Assembly: GCA_033961575.1 (NCBI GenBank)
Contig: CM066741.1
Span: forward strand, 3,725,715-3,789,714
Origin: Aselliscus stoliczkanus
Lineage: Eukaryota > Chordata > Mammalia > Chiroptera > Hipposideridae
DNA: 64,000 bases
Reading direction: 5' to 3'
Numbering within the stretch: position 1 is the stretch's first letter; each line of letters starts with the position of its first letter. The notes beneath the pieces are model-generated. The model had not been told where the DNA came from, did not search any database, and saw only the letters and a list, made by a program, of their open reading frames with translations. Position numbers and translations under genes: made by a program. Shown here in pieces: positions 47,030 through 57,749 of this stretch.

Positions 47030-47440
47030 TAACGTTTTTGAGGTTCATCCATGTTGTAGTGTGCATTCGCTCTTTGTTCTTTTTTTACAGCTGAATAATA
47101 TTCCATTTTGTGGATATCACTCATTTTTTTTTATCCATCTGTCTGTTGATAGACATTTGTTTCCACCCTCTGACTACTACGAATAGGCAGCACTATTCGT
47201 AGTGCTGCCCTGACCATTCTTGTACAAGTTTTTGTTTGAGACCTTGTTTTCCATTCTTTTGGGATCTCTACCTAGGAGTAGAATTGCTGGGTCATGTGAT
47301 AATTCTGTGTTTAACTTTTTGAGGAATGACCACCCTGTTTTCCCTGGTGGCCACACCATCTTACATTCCCACCAGCAATGTAGGAGGGCTCCAGGTTTCC
47401 CATATCCTCTCTGCGGGGGTTTTATTTGATGCTAGCGTGT
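47030..47440 (-). mobile_element. Antisense L1 fragment
   Basis: 'gctgaataatattccatttt', 'aggagtagaattgctgggtc' and 'tcttacattcccaccagcaa' are the antisense end of L1 ORF2. Confidence 0.9.
47178..47209. other. Template-switch scar (16-base inverted insert)
   Basis: TACGAATA, then GGCAGCACTATTCGTA, then GTGCTGCC. The middle 16 bases are the exact reverse complement of TACGAATAGTGCTGCC, i.e. of the two flanks joined. See the findings. Confidence 0.85.
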
Positions 47441-47485
47441 GGCAATGTGTCCACGGTCATTGTCATGTTCATGTTTTAAATGCAG

Positions 47486-47634
47486 GGACATTCAGGAAAC
47501 CCAGATGAAGTATTTATCTGAGTGGGACCAATGGAAACGGTACAGTAGCAAGTCTTGGAAGAGGTTCAGAGAGAAGGCTCGGGAGATGATGACCCACCTG
47601 GAACTGTGGCGGGAAGACATCCGTGGCATAGAAG
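47486..47634 (+). CDS. TMC7: TMC7, coding exon 3
   Basis: This exon encodes residues 104-154. The acceptor is AATGCAG and the donor is GTACGA. The peptide begins [20 protein letters not shown] and ends [10 protein letters not shown], a charged amphipathic stretch just before the first membrane helix, nearly identical to human TMC7. Phase is 2 in and 1 out. A degraded antisense L1 (about 46990-47440) ends only some 45 bases before the exon and may lie close to its branch point. An intronic template-switch scar is at 47178-47209. Confidence 0.95.
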
Positions 47635-48184
47635 GTACGACGCAACCAGTCTGCCCGCCAAGCTCCTCTGCAGAAGTCTCCAGTGCCTGGGGGTGGGGAG
47701 GAGTACAGCCTCGTGTTCACTCACCTTTAGCTGAATTCTAGCATTTCCTTCATGATGAATGTGAGCGACACCACAGTTAGCATTAGCAGAGCCTGTGCCT
47801 TTTTTTTTTCTATTTCAATTAATTTGAGCCTGTGCCTTTGTCACCAGGAAAATCACAGATGTTTTTTCCTTCCCCATCCAGTTATAATTATCTTGGAAAA
47901 CTGTTTATGTTTATCACCACATTGACATGACACCAGTTATCAGATCTGCAGCTAATCTTGTTATTTAACGTGCTAATGAAGATGATCATGTGTTCCTCGG
48001 TCACAAATTTGGTTTCTCATATGATGCTACTACCCACATGTCCGTCTGGATTTTGTGCGTTGAAAACATTATCCTGAGATGGGTTCATTGGGCTTCCCCA
48101 GACTGCCATAGGTACTCAGGGCCCGAAGGTAATGAGAATCCCTACTTTTCCCGATGGTGACAATTGAGATGCAGTATTGCGTTA

Positions 48185-48345
48185 GGCAGCTCGGGCTGCC
48201 ATGACAAAGTACCGTAGACTCGGGGCTTAGACAATAGGCATTCATTTTCTTACAGCTCTGGAAACGGCAAGTTCAAGTTCCTTCTCATATGTCCTCTCAT
48301 GACCTCTTCTTTGTGTATGCACAAGGAGAGAGAGACAGAGAGAGA

Positions 48346-48397
<52 letters not shown>

Positions 48398-48500
48398 CTC
48401 ATTACCTCCTAAAGGCCCATTTCCAAATGCCATTACATTGGGGGTTAGGGCTCCAACATATGAATTGCGGGGGAGGGGGAACACAATTCATTGTGTAGAA
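48185..48500 (-). mobile_element. MaLR LTR end with GA expansion
   Basis: 'ctgccatgacaaagtaccgt' and 'attttcttacagctctggaa' are an antisense MST/MLT1 end. The internal GA tract has expanded. Confidence 0.75.
48325..48394 (+). repeat. GA dinucleotide repeat
   Basis: Nearly pure (GA)n of about 70 bases, with ACAG and GGG interruptions near its left end. Confidence 0.95.
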
Positions 48501-48858
48501 GAATTAGAAGTTGTGCCAAAGTATAAAATAAGAAAAAAAAAACAACATTTCAACATTTGGGTGACATAGCAGAGGCAAGGGGAAAACACCTTTTAGGATT
48601 ACACAGGTTCTGCCATAAATAAAGCAAAATGATTTCCAGTCACCTCAAAACTGCTGAAATGGAAGTTTCGTAAAGATTGTAAGGAACGTGGTAGGATAGA
48701 TGGAAGAAACTGTCGCCCCTGTTGTTACTATATAAAACACCATTGTAATCTATTCAATGAACTACCTTTTTTTTTTTTCTTTTTTTGGTGGTGGTTTTAT
48801 TGGGAAAATGAAAATATATTTCTAAGGGGTTTCATTAGAAACTTACAACTTCAACCAT

Positions 48859-48969
48859 ACACTTTTTTTTTTTTTGAGGGCAATGTCACTGGCCCTCATA
48901 TGTGGGACCCGAACCCGGGCCGCTGGCCTCCCAAGCCAGTGCTTCACCACCGCTCCACTCGGCCAGCCC
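48859..48969 (-). mobile_element. Short type B SINE
   Basis: Antisense with poly-T start; TCAACCAT duplicated at 48851-48858 and 48970-48977. Confidence 0.92.
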
Positions 48970-50188
48970 TCAACCATCTGCTTTTGAAATTTAAGTGAAT
49001 GTCATGTTTGGAGTAAAATATACTAAAAGCAAACCTTTACCTTATGAACCAGGCCTCCTGACAAACATTTTACTCATTATCTCAGTGAATCCTAACAAGA
49101 TCCTTCCGTACACCTATTTATCATTTGCATAGCTCAGAGAGGTAAAACACTTGGTGCAAGTTCACCGGCTAAATGAAGGCCGACCCAAGATTTGAACCCA
49201 GGCAGTCAAGCTTCAGAGCCTAAGGTTTTAGCTGCTATGTCCAGCTTCTCTTGTTAAGTGGCGGCTTCCCTAGAGATTTTCATTCAAACAGTGGCTTGTG
49301 TTTTGGAGGGTACTTTCTCCCTGGGAAACTGGGACCTTGATTTTTCTCTTCAATGATTCCACACCTATGATTTCTTGGCTGGCTAGGTACTGACCTGGCG
49401 GAAAAACAAAGATATGCTAGTCCAGCTCCTTGCCTCTGGCAAGATTACTGAGTTTGCTCATATTCACACGAGCAAAGATTGTGGGTTTTTTATATCTTCA
49501 GTCTCAGAAGATAAGTTCTTTGCTCCCGACCTCAAGAACAAGCAGACACCCTCACTCTTCTAGTGCTCTCTGTCTGTCCTTAGTAATTTAATTGTCATCT
49601 GCTGGAAGGTTCATTGTCTATTTGAAAATCAATGAATGTAATTCACTACCTTAGTATAATAAAGGAGAAAAATTTTATAATTATCCTCATGGATGCAGAA
49701 AAGGCATTGCTACAATTCAATTCTCGTTCTTAGCAAATAAGAAATAGATGGGAACTTTCTTAACCTGGTAAAAGAATATCTATAAAAAATCCTTCGGCAA
49801 CTACTGTACTTAAGTATACCATGTTCATGGATCAGAAAACTCAATATTGTAAAGATGTCACTTGTTCTCAAATTGACCTAGGTCATCCATGTAATCCCAA
49901 TCAGAGTCTCAGCAGATTTGGGGTGTGCGTGTGTGTGAAAATATGCTTATTCTAAAATTTATATAGAAATGCAGAGGACCAAAGATATTACCTGAGGAAG
50001 AACAAAGCTGAAAGACTTATAGCACCATCTATCAAGGATTACTAGAAGCCTACAATAATTAGACAGTCTGGTATTGGATAGACAAATAGACCAACAGAAC
50101 AGAATAGAGAACTCAAAAGCAGATTCATACATATATAGTCAATTACAAAAACACTCCTGCAATTCATTGGAGAAAGGATAGCCTTTTC

Positions 50189-50219
<31 letters not shown>

Positions 50220-50561
50220 TTTTAAATTAGTTTCAGGTGTACAACACAGTGCAATAGTTATACATTTTACCCCTCAAAGTGACCACCCCCCATCCCCAAT
50301 TCACCCCCCCACCCCCACCCCCCATATCATATATATCTATTACTCTTCCTCTGACTCTCTTCCACAGTATAATCCACATCCCGTGACTATCTATATATAG
50401 TATACAACCTCCGCTTCAGGTATACAGCGCAGTGATCAAACCTCTACTCCATGCATGAAATGGTCTCCCTAGCAAGACCTATGACCATCTGACACCCCAC
50501 AAAATATTTACATTATTACATTCCCCAAACTGTTTTTCATATCCCAGTGGTAATATTGTAT
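50189..50561 (-). mobile_element. 5'-truncated L1 3'UTR insertion
   Basis: Antisense, starting at an ATTT-repeat tail (50190-50222), then 'tttcaggtgtacaacacagt'. AAGGATAGCCTTTTC is a perfect duplication (50174-50188 and 50562-50576). It sits in an older L1. Confidence 0.93.
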
Positions 50562-50858
50562 AAGGATAGCCTTTTCAATAAAGGGTACTGAGTCCATGAG
50601 AAATCTCTGTGAGACAAGATAGCTATTGAGTCCTCCCTCACATGGTTAATTCAAGATCGAGTGTAGATTTACAAGTGCAAGTTTAAACCATTAGGAAATA
50701 GAACCTCTCAGGTGTACCAACAGTAGAAAAAAAAAAATGTTTCTTCCTCCTTTCCCCACCGAGATTGCTCCAACTTCAGCCCTCTGGGGTTGTTTGAATC
50801 TACATTGGGAGCAGGGCTATATTCCTAGTCATTGATGTCTGGATTTCTTTTTTTCCAG

Positions 50859-51026
50859 GGAAATTTGGCACTGGCATTCAGTCGTATTTCTCCTTCTTAC
50901 GGTTCCTGGTGTTACTGAATGGAGTGATCTTTCTGATCATCTTTATGCTGGTTTTGCTGCCAGTCTTGCTCACGAAATACAAGATCACCAACAGCAGCTT
51001 CGTGTTCATTCCGTCCAAAGCCATGG
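50859..51026 (+). CDS. TMC7: TMC7, coding exon 4 (first membrane segment)
   Basis: This exon encodes residues 154-210. It begins with the family motif [16 protein letters not shown], shared with TMC5 in slightly different form. A hydrophobic helix follows at about 167-191 (leucine-, isoleucine- and phenylalanine-rich), which is TM1, then the extracellular start TKYKITNSS with a possible N-glycosylation site at Asn198. The acceptor follows a T-rich tract and TTCCAG; the donor is GTGAGT. The phase 1 boundaries match the exons on both sides. Translation is also open into the intron for 22 codons (stop at 51092), so retention would truncate the protein straight after TM1; nothing suggests this is used. 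Confidence 0.96.
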
Positions 51027-52064
51027 GTGAGTTCAAGGCCTGGTTTGCCCCGAAGAGTGTACTGTCACTGTGTCCCTGGTGCTTCCTTCTGTAGGAATCT
51101 CCGTATCCTTAGTGTTGGGGAGTTATATTAGTTAAGATGGGCTACATTATGCACAGAAACAAACGACTCCACAACGCTCAGCACCCAATACCCATGAAGG
51201 CTTCTTTTTTGCTCACAGTACATGTCCATCACCCTTTGGTGGTGGCTTTGTTCCATCTTGTCTTCACTCCGGAGCCCAAGCTGATGGAACAGCCTTTAGC
51301 TGGCACCTTGGCAGTCACTATGGACAAAGGAAAAGGAGCCATGACAAACATGCTGACTTCTAAGGCTTCTGCCTGGAGATGACACACGTCATTTCTGCCA
51401 CATCTCATTAGCCGAAGCAAGTCACTCGGCCACTCCCGAGTTCAGCAAGGCATTTGGGAGGAGAACCGTAGGGTCGGAAAGTAAAATATTTAGCAAACAT
51501 AATAGGATCTACTCCAGTGTTTTTATTTCAAGACTTTTCGTCTCCAATGAGGGTGACACTCAGGGCTACCGATTATGACACACCAATCATGTGCCAATGG
51601 CACATGTCTTCTTCCTGAATTCTCCACATAAGTCAGACCTTCTGGGCATCTTGTTTATTCGAATGGAGAGAGGTTCAGTCATTCCATAGATATTTGATAA
51701 CCGTCTAGTACCAGGCTCTGCTATGGCCTAGAAGTGGAGAGCTAGTGCTTCTCTTATCACATAACTCCTTTCCCTGGAAGAACCCTCTTCTAGAACCGCT
51801 TCTGCGGCTCTAAACATTCCATCTCATCGTATTTGTTCCTGTCTTAATTCTATTGCACGGAAAAATAAAATAACGTGGAAATTCTTATTTCAGTGCCTAC
51901 TGTATACTGGATGCTACCTTCTCATTTTCTCATATGTGCATTTCACACATGTGTGCATTGTACAGATAAACATTACCTCCTGCTATATGCAAACCTTGGG
52001 TTCAGGGTCAAGGCCTAGCTAGTAGGTGAGACTTTCTGAGCCTCTGTTTCCTTATCCATAGAAT

Positions 52065-52310
52065 AATTTAAATAATATTTAAATATATAAATAAAACAGT
52101 AATTTATAATATTTAAAGGAGGTGATAATTTAAATAATGAGATGATTATTTCCTTATTCAACTAATTCCTCCCTAATTAATACTTGGCCAATTAACAAAT
52201 AATAAATACTTATTTAAATTAGAAATAATTGAAAACAATAACATAAATTCTATGTTAATATAGAAAATAACATATAATCATTTAAGCAATACTCATAATT
52301 TTAAAATGAG
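52065..52310. repeat. AT-rich tract with AATTTAAATAAT repeats
   Basis: Repeated AATTTAAATAAT/AATATTTAAA motifs, over 80% A+T by eye, with local palindromes. Low-complexity sequence. Confidence 0.7.
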
Positions 52311-52689
52311 TATTCAGTACGATAATACGGTGCTCGGAACATGGAAAATGTTCAATAAATGGCAGCTGCTATTTTTCTTTAGTGTTATTTCTTTCCAGAA
52401 GACCTGAATGCCTTTCTCTCTTCTGTGAATTTGAAGCTCGGGCGTTTAACCACTGGACTTAGCTGCCTGTTCACTTCCCCCTTCTGCCGTAAGCAAGGCC
52501 TCGGTCGGAGGGAAGCCCCCTATCTGGAGAAAATGCAGTGGGACTCTTAGCATGGTTACCACGCATGCCGTCTTTCTCATCATTATATCTTCTGATTATA
52601 TCCTTCCCCTGTACACACATGCTTTTATTTTTTTTAACTTACCTAGTGAACTTTGTTCCTTAAGAAAAGGATCAGAAGTCCCTCTCTTC

Positions 52690-53065
52690 CTTTCTTCACC
52701 TTCCATCCCTTCTTCTAGGGCCTCTCACTGTGGGCAGAGAGTACTTCGTGCCCCATTGATCTTGCACTTGGCCATGTGACTTGTGTTTGTCTAGTGGGAC
52801 ATTAGCTTGAAGTGGCTTTGTGTGGCTTGCCTTCTGACATGAGCTCTGAGGAGAGCATCCCCCGGGTGAGCCATTTCCTCTTTAGTCTGGGCCCCAGGAT
52901 GGAGTCATGTGGAGCAGACCTGAGGCCTCCTGGCTTGGCCCCAATTAGCTGCATGGACTCCCAACTGCAGATCCACGAATGAAAAAGTAAATGGTTGGTA
53001 TGTGATGCCACTGAGAGGTTGAGGTTATTTGTTACACAGCAGCGGCTGACTGATACGGAGGAAGT
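52690..53065 (+). mobile_element. MLT1-type MaLR LTR
   Basis: 'cacttggccatgtgacttgt' near the start, 'gtgagccatttcctctttag', and the end 'tttgttacacagcagcggct' then CTGATACGG are MLT1-like. Confidence 0.65.
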
Positions 53066-53233
53066 GAATAAGCTGTTCAAGGGTAAGGCAGTGTCACGAA
53101 AGTTGGGATTCAGATAATGTCTTGGTTAATTAGACATGTAAACAGATGCATTTTTCAAAGGAAACTGCATATTTATTTACACACACATAGAAATCTTTTA
53201 GAATTGGATGTGCTTAAAAGGGAGTCATGATCA

Positions 53234-53296
53234 AAGCTAGTGGCTTTGGTTCGGGTCCCACATATGAGGGCCAGTGACACTGCCCTCAAAAAAAAA
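53234..53296 (+). mobile_element. 5'-truncated type B SINE
   Basis: Only 63 bases remain, beginning inside the tRNA part ('gctagtggctttggttcggg'). AAAAGGGAGTCATGATCA is a perfect 18-base duplication (53216-53233 and 53297-53314), so the truncation happened at insertion. Confidence 0.95.
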
Positions 53297-53619
53297 AAAA
53301 GGGAGTCATGATCATAACAATCACATATTCCAGAATATGTGCAAACATGAACCCCAAAACAAAAGAAGCAGAAAACATGTACAGTAAGTGGACCCACGTG
53401 CAAAATGTATAGAAAAAACATAACCCCCAGATGTGTAGGATGAATAGTGCTACCCTACTTGGTGCATTGGAGTCTGGTCCGCAAATAGAAAATCACAAAT
53501 ATACTAACACACCCATACATACACATGCCAAAACGCGTGGCATACCTAAATGTGTCCACACATACAAAGTGTGATGGACAAGTGACAGACACTGATGTTC
53601 TCATTTTTGTCTCTTGCAG

Positions 53620-53702
53620 ATGTTGAGTGCACAGTCTACCCCATAAGTAGCTCTGGACTCGTTTACTTTTACACTTACGTCATAGACTTGCTCTCTGGCA
53701 CT
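53620..53702 (+). CDS. TMC7: TMC7, coding exon 5
   Basis: This exon encodes residues 210-237, part of the loop between TM1 and TM2 ([20 protein letters not shown], then VIDLLSGT). The acceptor is CTTGCAG and the donor GTAAGT. The split Asp codon is completed from exon 4 and the exon ends in phase 0. The Cys at 213 is conserved with human TMC7. At 83 bases it is too short to stand out as an ORF; it was identified by family similarity and splice sites. Confidence 0.95.
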
Positions 53703-54271
53703 GTAAGTACTGAACATAAGTCTGTATTTGGGCCCTCAGTATCTTGAGAAATAGGTTCATGTAAACACCAGTTTCCTGACCGCCTTCAGGGAGAACAAAC
53801 GCAGTAAAAGAAACAGGATTTGTGGTGACCTCATCTGCAGGGCCAGCGTTCACCCAGGTCCCGCTAGAATATGCAAGGAATGTGCTTTGTCACTTGCATC
53901 CATTGTCCTTTTCCTGGTCCCTGCCCCCTTCCTGTTGACGTGCAACAAAATACTGAGTTGCCCCGTAGAAAGGAGTTTTAGTGAAAGTAAACCCAGATAG
54001 AATATATTTGATTTCCCTGACATTGAAAACACCTTCCATTTTGGGAGCCTTAGACCACCTGGGTGAAAGATGTGACTCTTCCCAGAAATCACACACACGG
54101 ACATGCGTGATGCACCTGTGCACATGCATGCCTATACAAACCACATTTGTACACATACATACCTACGCATTCCCTGGAACCCCTTAAAAGTCTGTTCATC
54201 CCAGGATAACACCCCCTGTTCTAAAGTAGAATTGATCTCTTCCTTCTTATGGTAGTTCCAAAAGGTTTTTT

Positions 54272-54384
54272 TGTTTTGTTTTGTTTTTTTGAGGGCAGTG
54301 TCACTGGCCCTCACATGTAGGACCCGAACTGGGGCCGCTGGCTTCCCAAGCCAGCGCTTAACCACCGCGCCACTCGGCTGGCCC
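54272..54384 (-). mobile_element. Short type B SINE
   Basis: Antisense; TCCAAAAGGTTTTTT duplicated perfectly (54257-54271 and 54385-54399). Confidence 0.95.
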
Positions 54385-54514
54385 TCCAAAAGGTTTTTTA
54401 ATCTTCTAAAAAATGATTTTTTTGTGAGCTTCCATTTTTTTTTTTTTTAATCCCACGTTTTTTTCAGCAAGTAAGATCACAGCTATGGGGAGCGACCATC
54501 TCCGCCCTCTAGAG

Positions 54515-54726
54515 CAGGGTTTCTCAGCCTCAGCACGATTGGCATTTAGGGCCTACTAACTCTCTGTTGTGGGGGCCGCTCTGTGCACTGTAGGATGGTT
54601 AGCGGTATCCCTAACCTCCACCCACTAGAAACCAGTAGCAGTTCCACTGTTGTGACAACCAAAAATGTCTCCAGACATTGCCAGATGTTTCCTGGGGCAC
54701 AAAATTGCCACCAGTTGAGAACCACT
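54515..54726 (-). mobile_element. MER20 (hAT-Charlie)
   Basis: 'ggtttctcagcctcagcacg', 'gacaaccaaaaatgtctcca' and 'ccaccagttgagaaccact' make a full-length antisense MER20. Confidence 0.92.
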
Positions 54727-55044
54727 CCTGTAGATGTTTCAACAATACAAGCATATAAACATATCTTTCTGAAAGTTATTCGTAGGAAAAGCCATGTCAC
54801 TGAACTTCCATCGTTCCGAATAAATAAGTAGAAAGTATTGAATTTGTCTATTGCGTTGAATTCTGAAAAAGTTGTTCTTACATCTCTGATGTGTTCCCAA
54901 AACAGCTGAGAGGAATTGTCAGGTGGGTTTTGAAATGTCTACTCTGCCAGGAGAAAAGATATTCAGCGACTCTCCCAAGGTCACACTGCTAGTAAAAGCA
55001 AAGTGAGATCAAATTGCAGGATTGCTGTTGGCCTCATTTCTTTT

Positions 55045-55182
55045 CTTTTTTTTCCTTTTTTTTTTTTTTTAGCTGAGCCATCCTGCCACCTGTTGGCAGC
55101 TCTGGGCTTTGAACTGCTGTTGCTGAACTCAGCTTGCACTTTTGAGCAAGCTCTTAACCAACTGTGCCACTTGGTTCGCCCT
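55045..55182 (-). mobile_element. Type C SINE
   Basis: Antisense; GCCTCATTTCTTTT duplicated perfectly (55031-55044 and 55183-55196). Same body as the copies at 13256 and 57580. Confidence 0.93.
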
Positions 55183-56102
55183 GCCTCATTTCTTTTGATA
55201 ACATCCCAAAAGAGAAATTTATTTGTAGACCTCCACACATCATAACCTTCTTCCTTATGGGAAAGATTTGGGAACTTAGATGCCCTCCTTGATCTTCAGT
55301 GTTCAATCAGGTATGCCTGATAAAGAACAGCCTTGTCCAAAGGAATTTTCTGCAGTGAGGAGAATGGTCGGGAACTGTGTTAAAATGTGACAGCTACTAA
55401 CTCTTGAACCCTTGGCGTGTGTGGGTAGCGTGATGGGAGACAGAATTTTAATTTTATTGTCAGTAATTTAAATGTAAATAGGCCTAAGAGAGATCCAACA
55501 GTGGTTTGTCTTTGCTGAAAACAATTAAGCCAAGCTCATTATTAAATCAGTAAAATGTTTCCTGGCCCAGGGGACCTTTGCCCCGTAATCCTGCAGTATT
55601 TTGAGGAAGAGATTAATAACAGCCCTGATATCAACTCCAGGGCAATATAAACAGGTTTCATGTCATTGGGCAAGTGTTAATGGCCTGTGTGCCCGCCTTC
55701 ATGATAGGTAAAAACAAGATGGAGTCTTCTGTTTCTACATTTCTTTTTCTATTTCAAAATTTACTTAATTACTCAGTTGTCATAAAAAAATACAGAATTT
55801 ATAGACTTCTAGTAACCCTCCCCAGAGATTCACGGCTCTGGGTTCATGGCTGTCTCCCCCTTTGGCTCTCTCCCCTGACATGGCCTTGCTTAATATTTTA
55901 TAATATGGATTTTTCATGGTTTGCCAGGCCCCTGTGGATGGATATTTAGCTTGCTCCCATTTTCCTTTTTTTATAAACAATGCTGTGGTGAACATCTGTC
56001 TATGCCCTACACAGCTTCTGCTGTTGTGCATTTCTCGTCTCACTCTCCTGGAATTTCCCTGCCATCCAAGGAGGAGTTTGAGGTGTTTAAATAATCTTTC
56101 CA

Positions 56103-56213
56103 GGGCTGGCTGAGTGGCACGGTGGTTAAGCGCTGGCTTGGGAAGCCAGCGGCCCCAGTTCGGGTCCCACATATGAGGGCCAGTGACACTGCCCTCGCAC
56201 ACACACAAATAAT
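56103..56213 (+). mobile_element. Short type B SINE
   Basis: GGGCTGGCTGAGTGGCACGG head; tail changed to CA/AAT repeats. AATAATCTTTCCA duplicated perfectly (56090-56102 and 56214-56226). Confidence 0.94.
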
Positions 56214-56629
56214 AATAATCTTTCCATACGAAGTCAGGGACGATTCAGTGCTGTATTTTCACACATAAGTCCCCTTCCTTCCTTTCTCTCTTCCTCTCTC
56301 CCTCCCTTCCACCTTCTCTTTCTTTCTCTCTCTTTCTCTTTTTTTGCCAACAGCTTTATTGAGATATAACTTACCTACCATATAATTCACCCATTTAAAA
56401 TGTTTGATTCAGTGGTTTTTATTCTATTCACTCAGTTGTGCAGCCATCACCTCAATTTTAGAACATTTTTATCATCTCAAAAAGAAATCCATGCCCTTTA
56501 GCTATCACTTCACCATCGCCCTGACCATCCCTAAGCAACCATTAATCAACTTTCTATCTCTATAAAATTTCCTGTAAATGGAATCATTTAATATGTTGTC
56601 TTTTGTCTCTGGCTTCTTTCACTTGGCAT

Positions 56630-56827
56630 TTTTTGTTGTTGTTGTTTGTTGTTTTTTTTTTATTAGGGAGCAATCATGGTCATTGGTTATACATTGCTTT
56701 CATGTTACAATGGCATAATTGGCTTTTTAAAGGAGAGCGCAGCTCACAGTGGCCCATGTGGGGATCGAACTAGCAACCTTGGTGTTATCAGCACCATGCT
56801 CTAACCAGTGAGAGAACCAGTCATCCC
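56630..56827 (-). mobile_element. Type A SINE
   Basis: Antisense; CACTTGGCAT duplicated (56620-56629 and 56828-56837). The body is altered near the tail. Confidence 0.9.
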
Positions 56828-57147
56828 CACTTGGCATGTTTTTAAAGTTCATCCACAGTTGTATCCTCTGTCAGTTTTTCATGCCTTGTTATGGCAAATG
56901 AGATTCCATGGTGTGGAAATACCATGTTTTGGTTATCCATTCATGATGGACATTTGGATCCACCTTTTGGCTCTTATGAATAAATGCTGCGATGAACATT
57001 CTTGTGGGAGTTTTTATGTGGACACCTGTTTTCACTTCTTTGGGGGTATAGACCCAGAAGCGGAATCACTGGTGCAAATGGTAACTCAATGTTTGACTTT
57101 TTGAGGAACTGCCAAGCTTTTTCAGAGTGGCTGCATTTTACATTCTC

Positions 57148-57299
57148 GCTCTTTTTTTTTTAGAGGGCCGTGTCACTGGCCCTCATTGTGGGACCCGAAC
57201 TGGGGCCGCAGCTTCCCAAGCCAGCACTTAACCACTGTGCCACTTGGCCGGCCCCCAAGCCTGCTCTTAACAACCACACCACTCCCACTCGGCTGGCCC
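57148..57299 (-). mobile_element. Type B SINE with a partial second head (dimeric)
   Basis: Antisense. A short type B unit (57148-57255) is joined to a second, diverged ~44-base type B head (57256-57299). Both lie inside one duplication, GCATTTTACATTCTC/GCATTTTGCATTCTC (57133-57147 and 57300-57314). Confidence 0.85.
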
Positions 57300-57579
57300 G
57301 CATTTTGCATTCTCATTAACAATGTATGAGGGTTCTGATATCTCCAGAGCCTTGTCAGCACTTGCTATTAGCTGACCTTTTGATTATAGCCTCTCTGGTT
57401 TGCTTGAAATGGAATCTCTTTGTGGTTTTGATCTACATTTCTTTAATGACTAATGCTGTTGAGTATCTTTTCATGTGCCTATTGGCTATTGTATATCTTC
57501 TTTGAATAAATACCTAGTTTGAACCTTTTTCCATTTTTAAGTTGGATTATTCTTTTATTGTTAAGTTATAAGAGTTTTT

Positions 57580-57749
57580 GTTTTGTTATCTTTTGTTTTT
57601 TTGTGTGTGTTTTTTTTAGCTGAGCCACCCTGCCACCTGTTGGCAGCTCAGCGGCAGCTCAGCTCGGGCTGGGCATCGAACTGCTGTTGCTCAGAGCCCA
57701 GCTTGCACTCTTGAGCGAGCTCTTGACTAACTGAGCCACTCGCCGGCCC
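57580..57749 (-). mobile_element. Type C SINE
   Basis: Antisense; AAGAGTTTTT/AAGAGTTCTT duplication (57570-57579 and 57750-57759). Full body with 'gctgggcatcgaactgctgt'. Confidence 0.9.

Larger units (their letters stand above)
46335..47485 (+). other. TMC7: TMC7 intron 2
   Basis: Contents: an unassigned LTR-like repeat 46443-46680, an antisense MLT1 at about 46680-47030 ('ttaaaacaacaattgtacaa'), then an antisense L1 47030-47440 carrying a template-switch scar. Confidence 0.7.
47635..50858 (+). other. TMC7: TMC7 intron 3
   Basis: MaLR piece with GA repeat 48185-48500, short type B SINE 48859-48969, MIR-like 49060-49250, old L1 about 49650-50745 with an inserted antisense L1 3' end 50189-50561. 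47740-48180 and 49260-49640 show nothing recognised. Confidence 0.65.
51027..53619 (+). other. TMC7: TMC7 intron 4
   Basis: Unassigned LTR-like repeat 51127-51410, MIR-like pieces 51680-52050 and 52310-52375, an AT-rich stretch 52065-52310, an MLT1 at 52690-53065 and a truncated type B SINE 53234-53296. 53320-53600 is CA/AT-rich and unassigned. Confidence 0.6.

Noticed and set aside
20032..48394. CRISPR-like or other regularly spaced arrays
   Set aside because: The repeats are simple microsatellites or dispersed SINEs without unique spacers; the DNA is mammalian.
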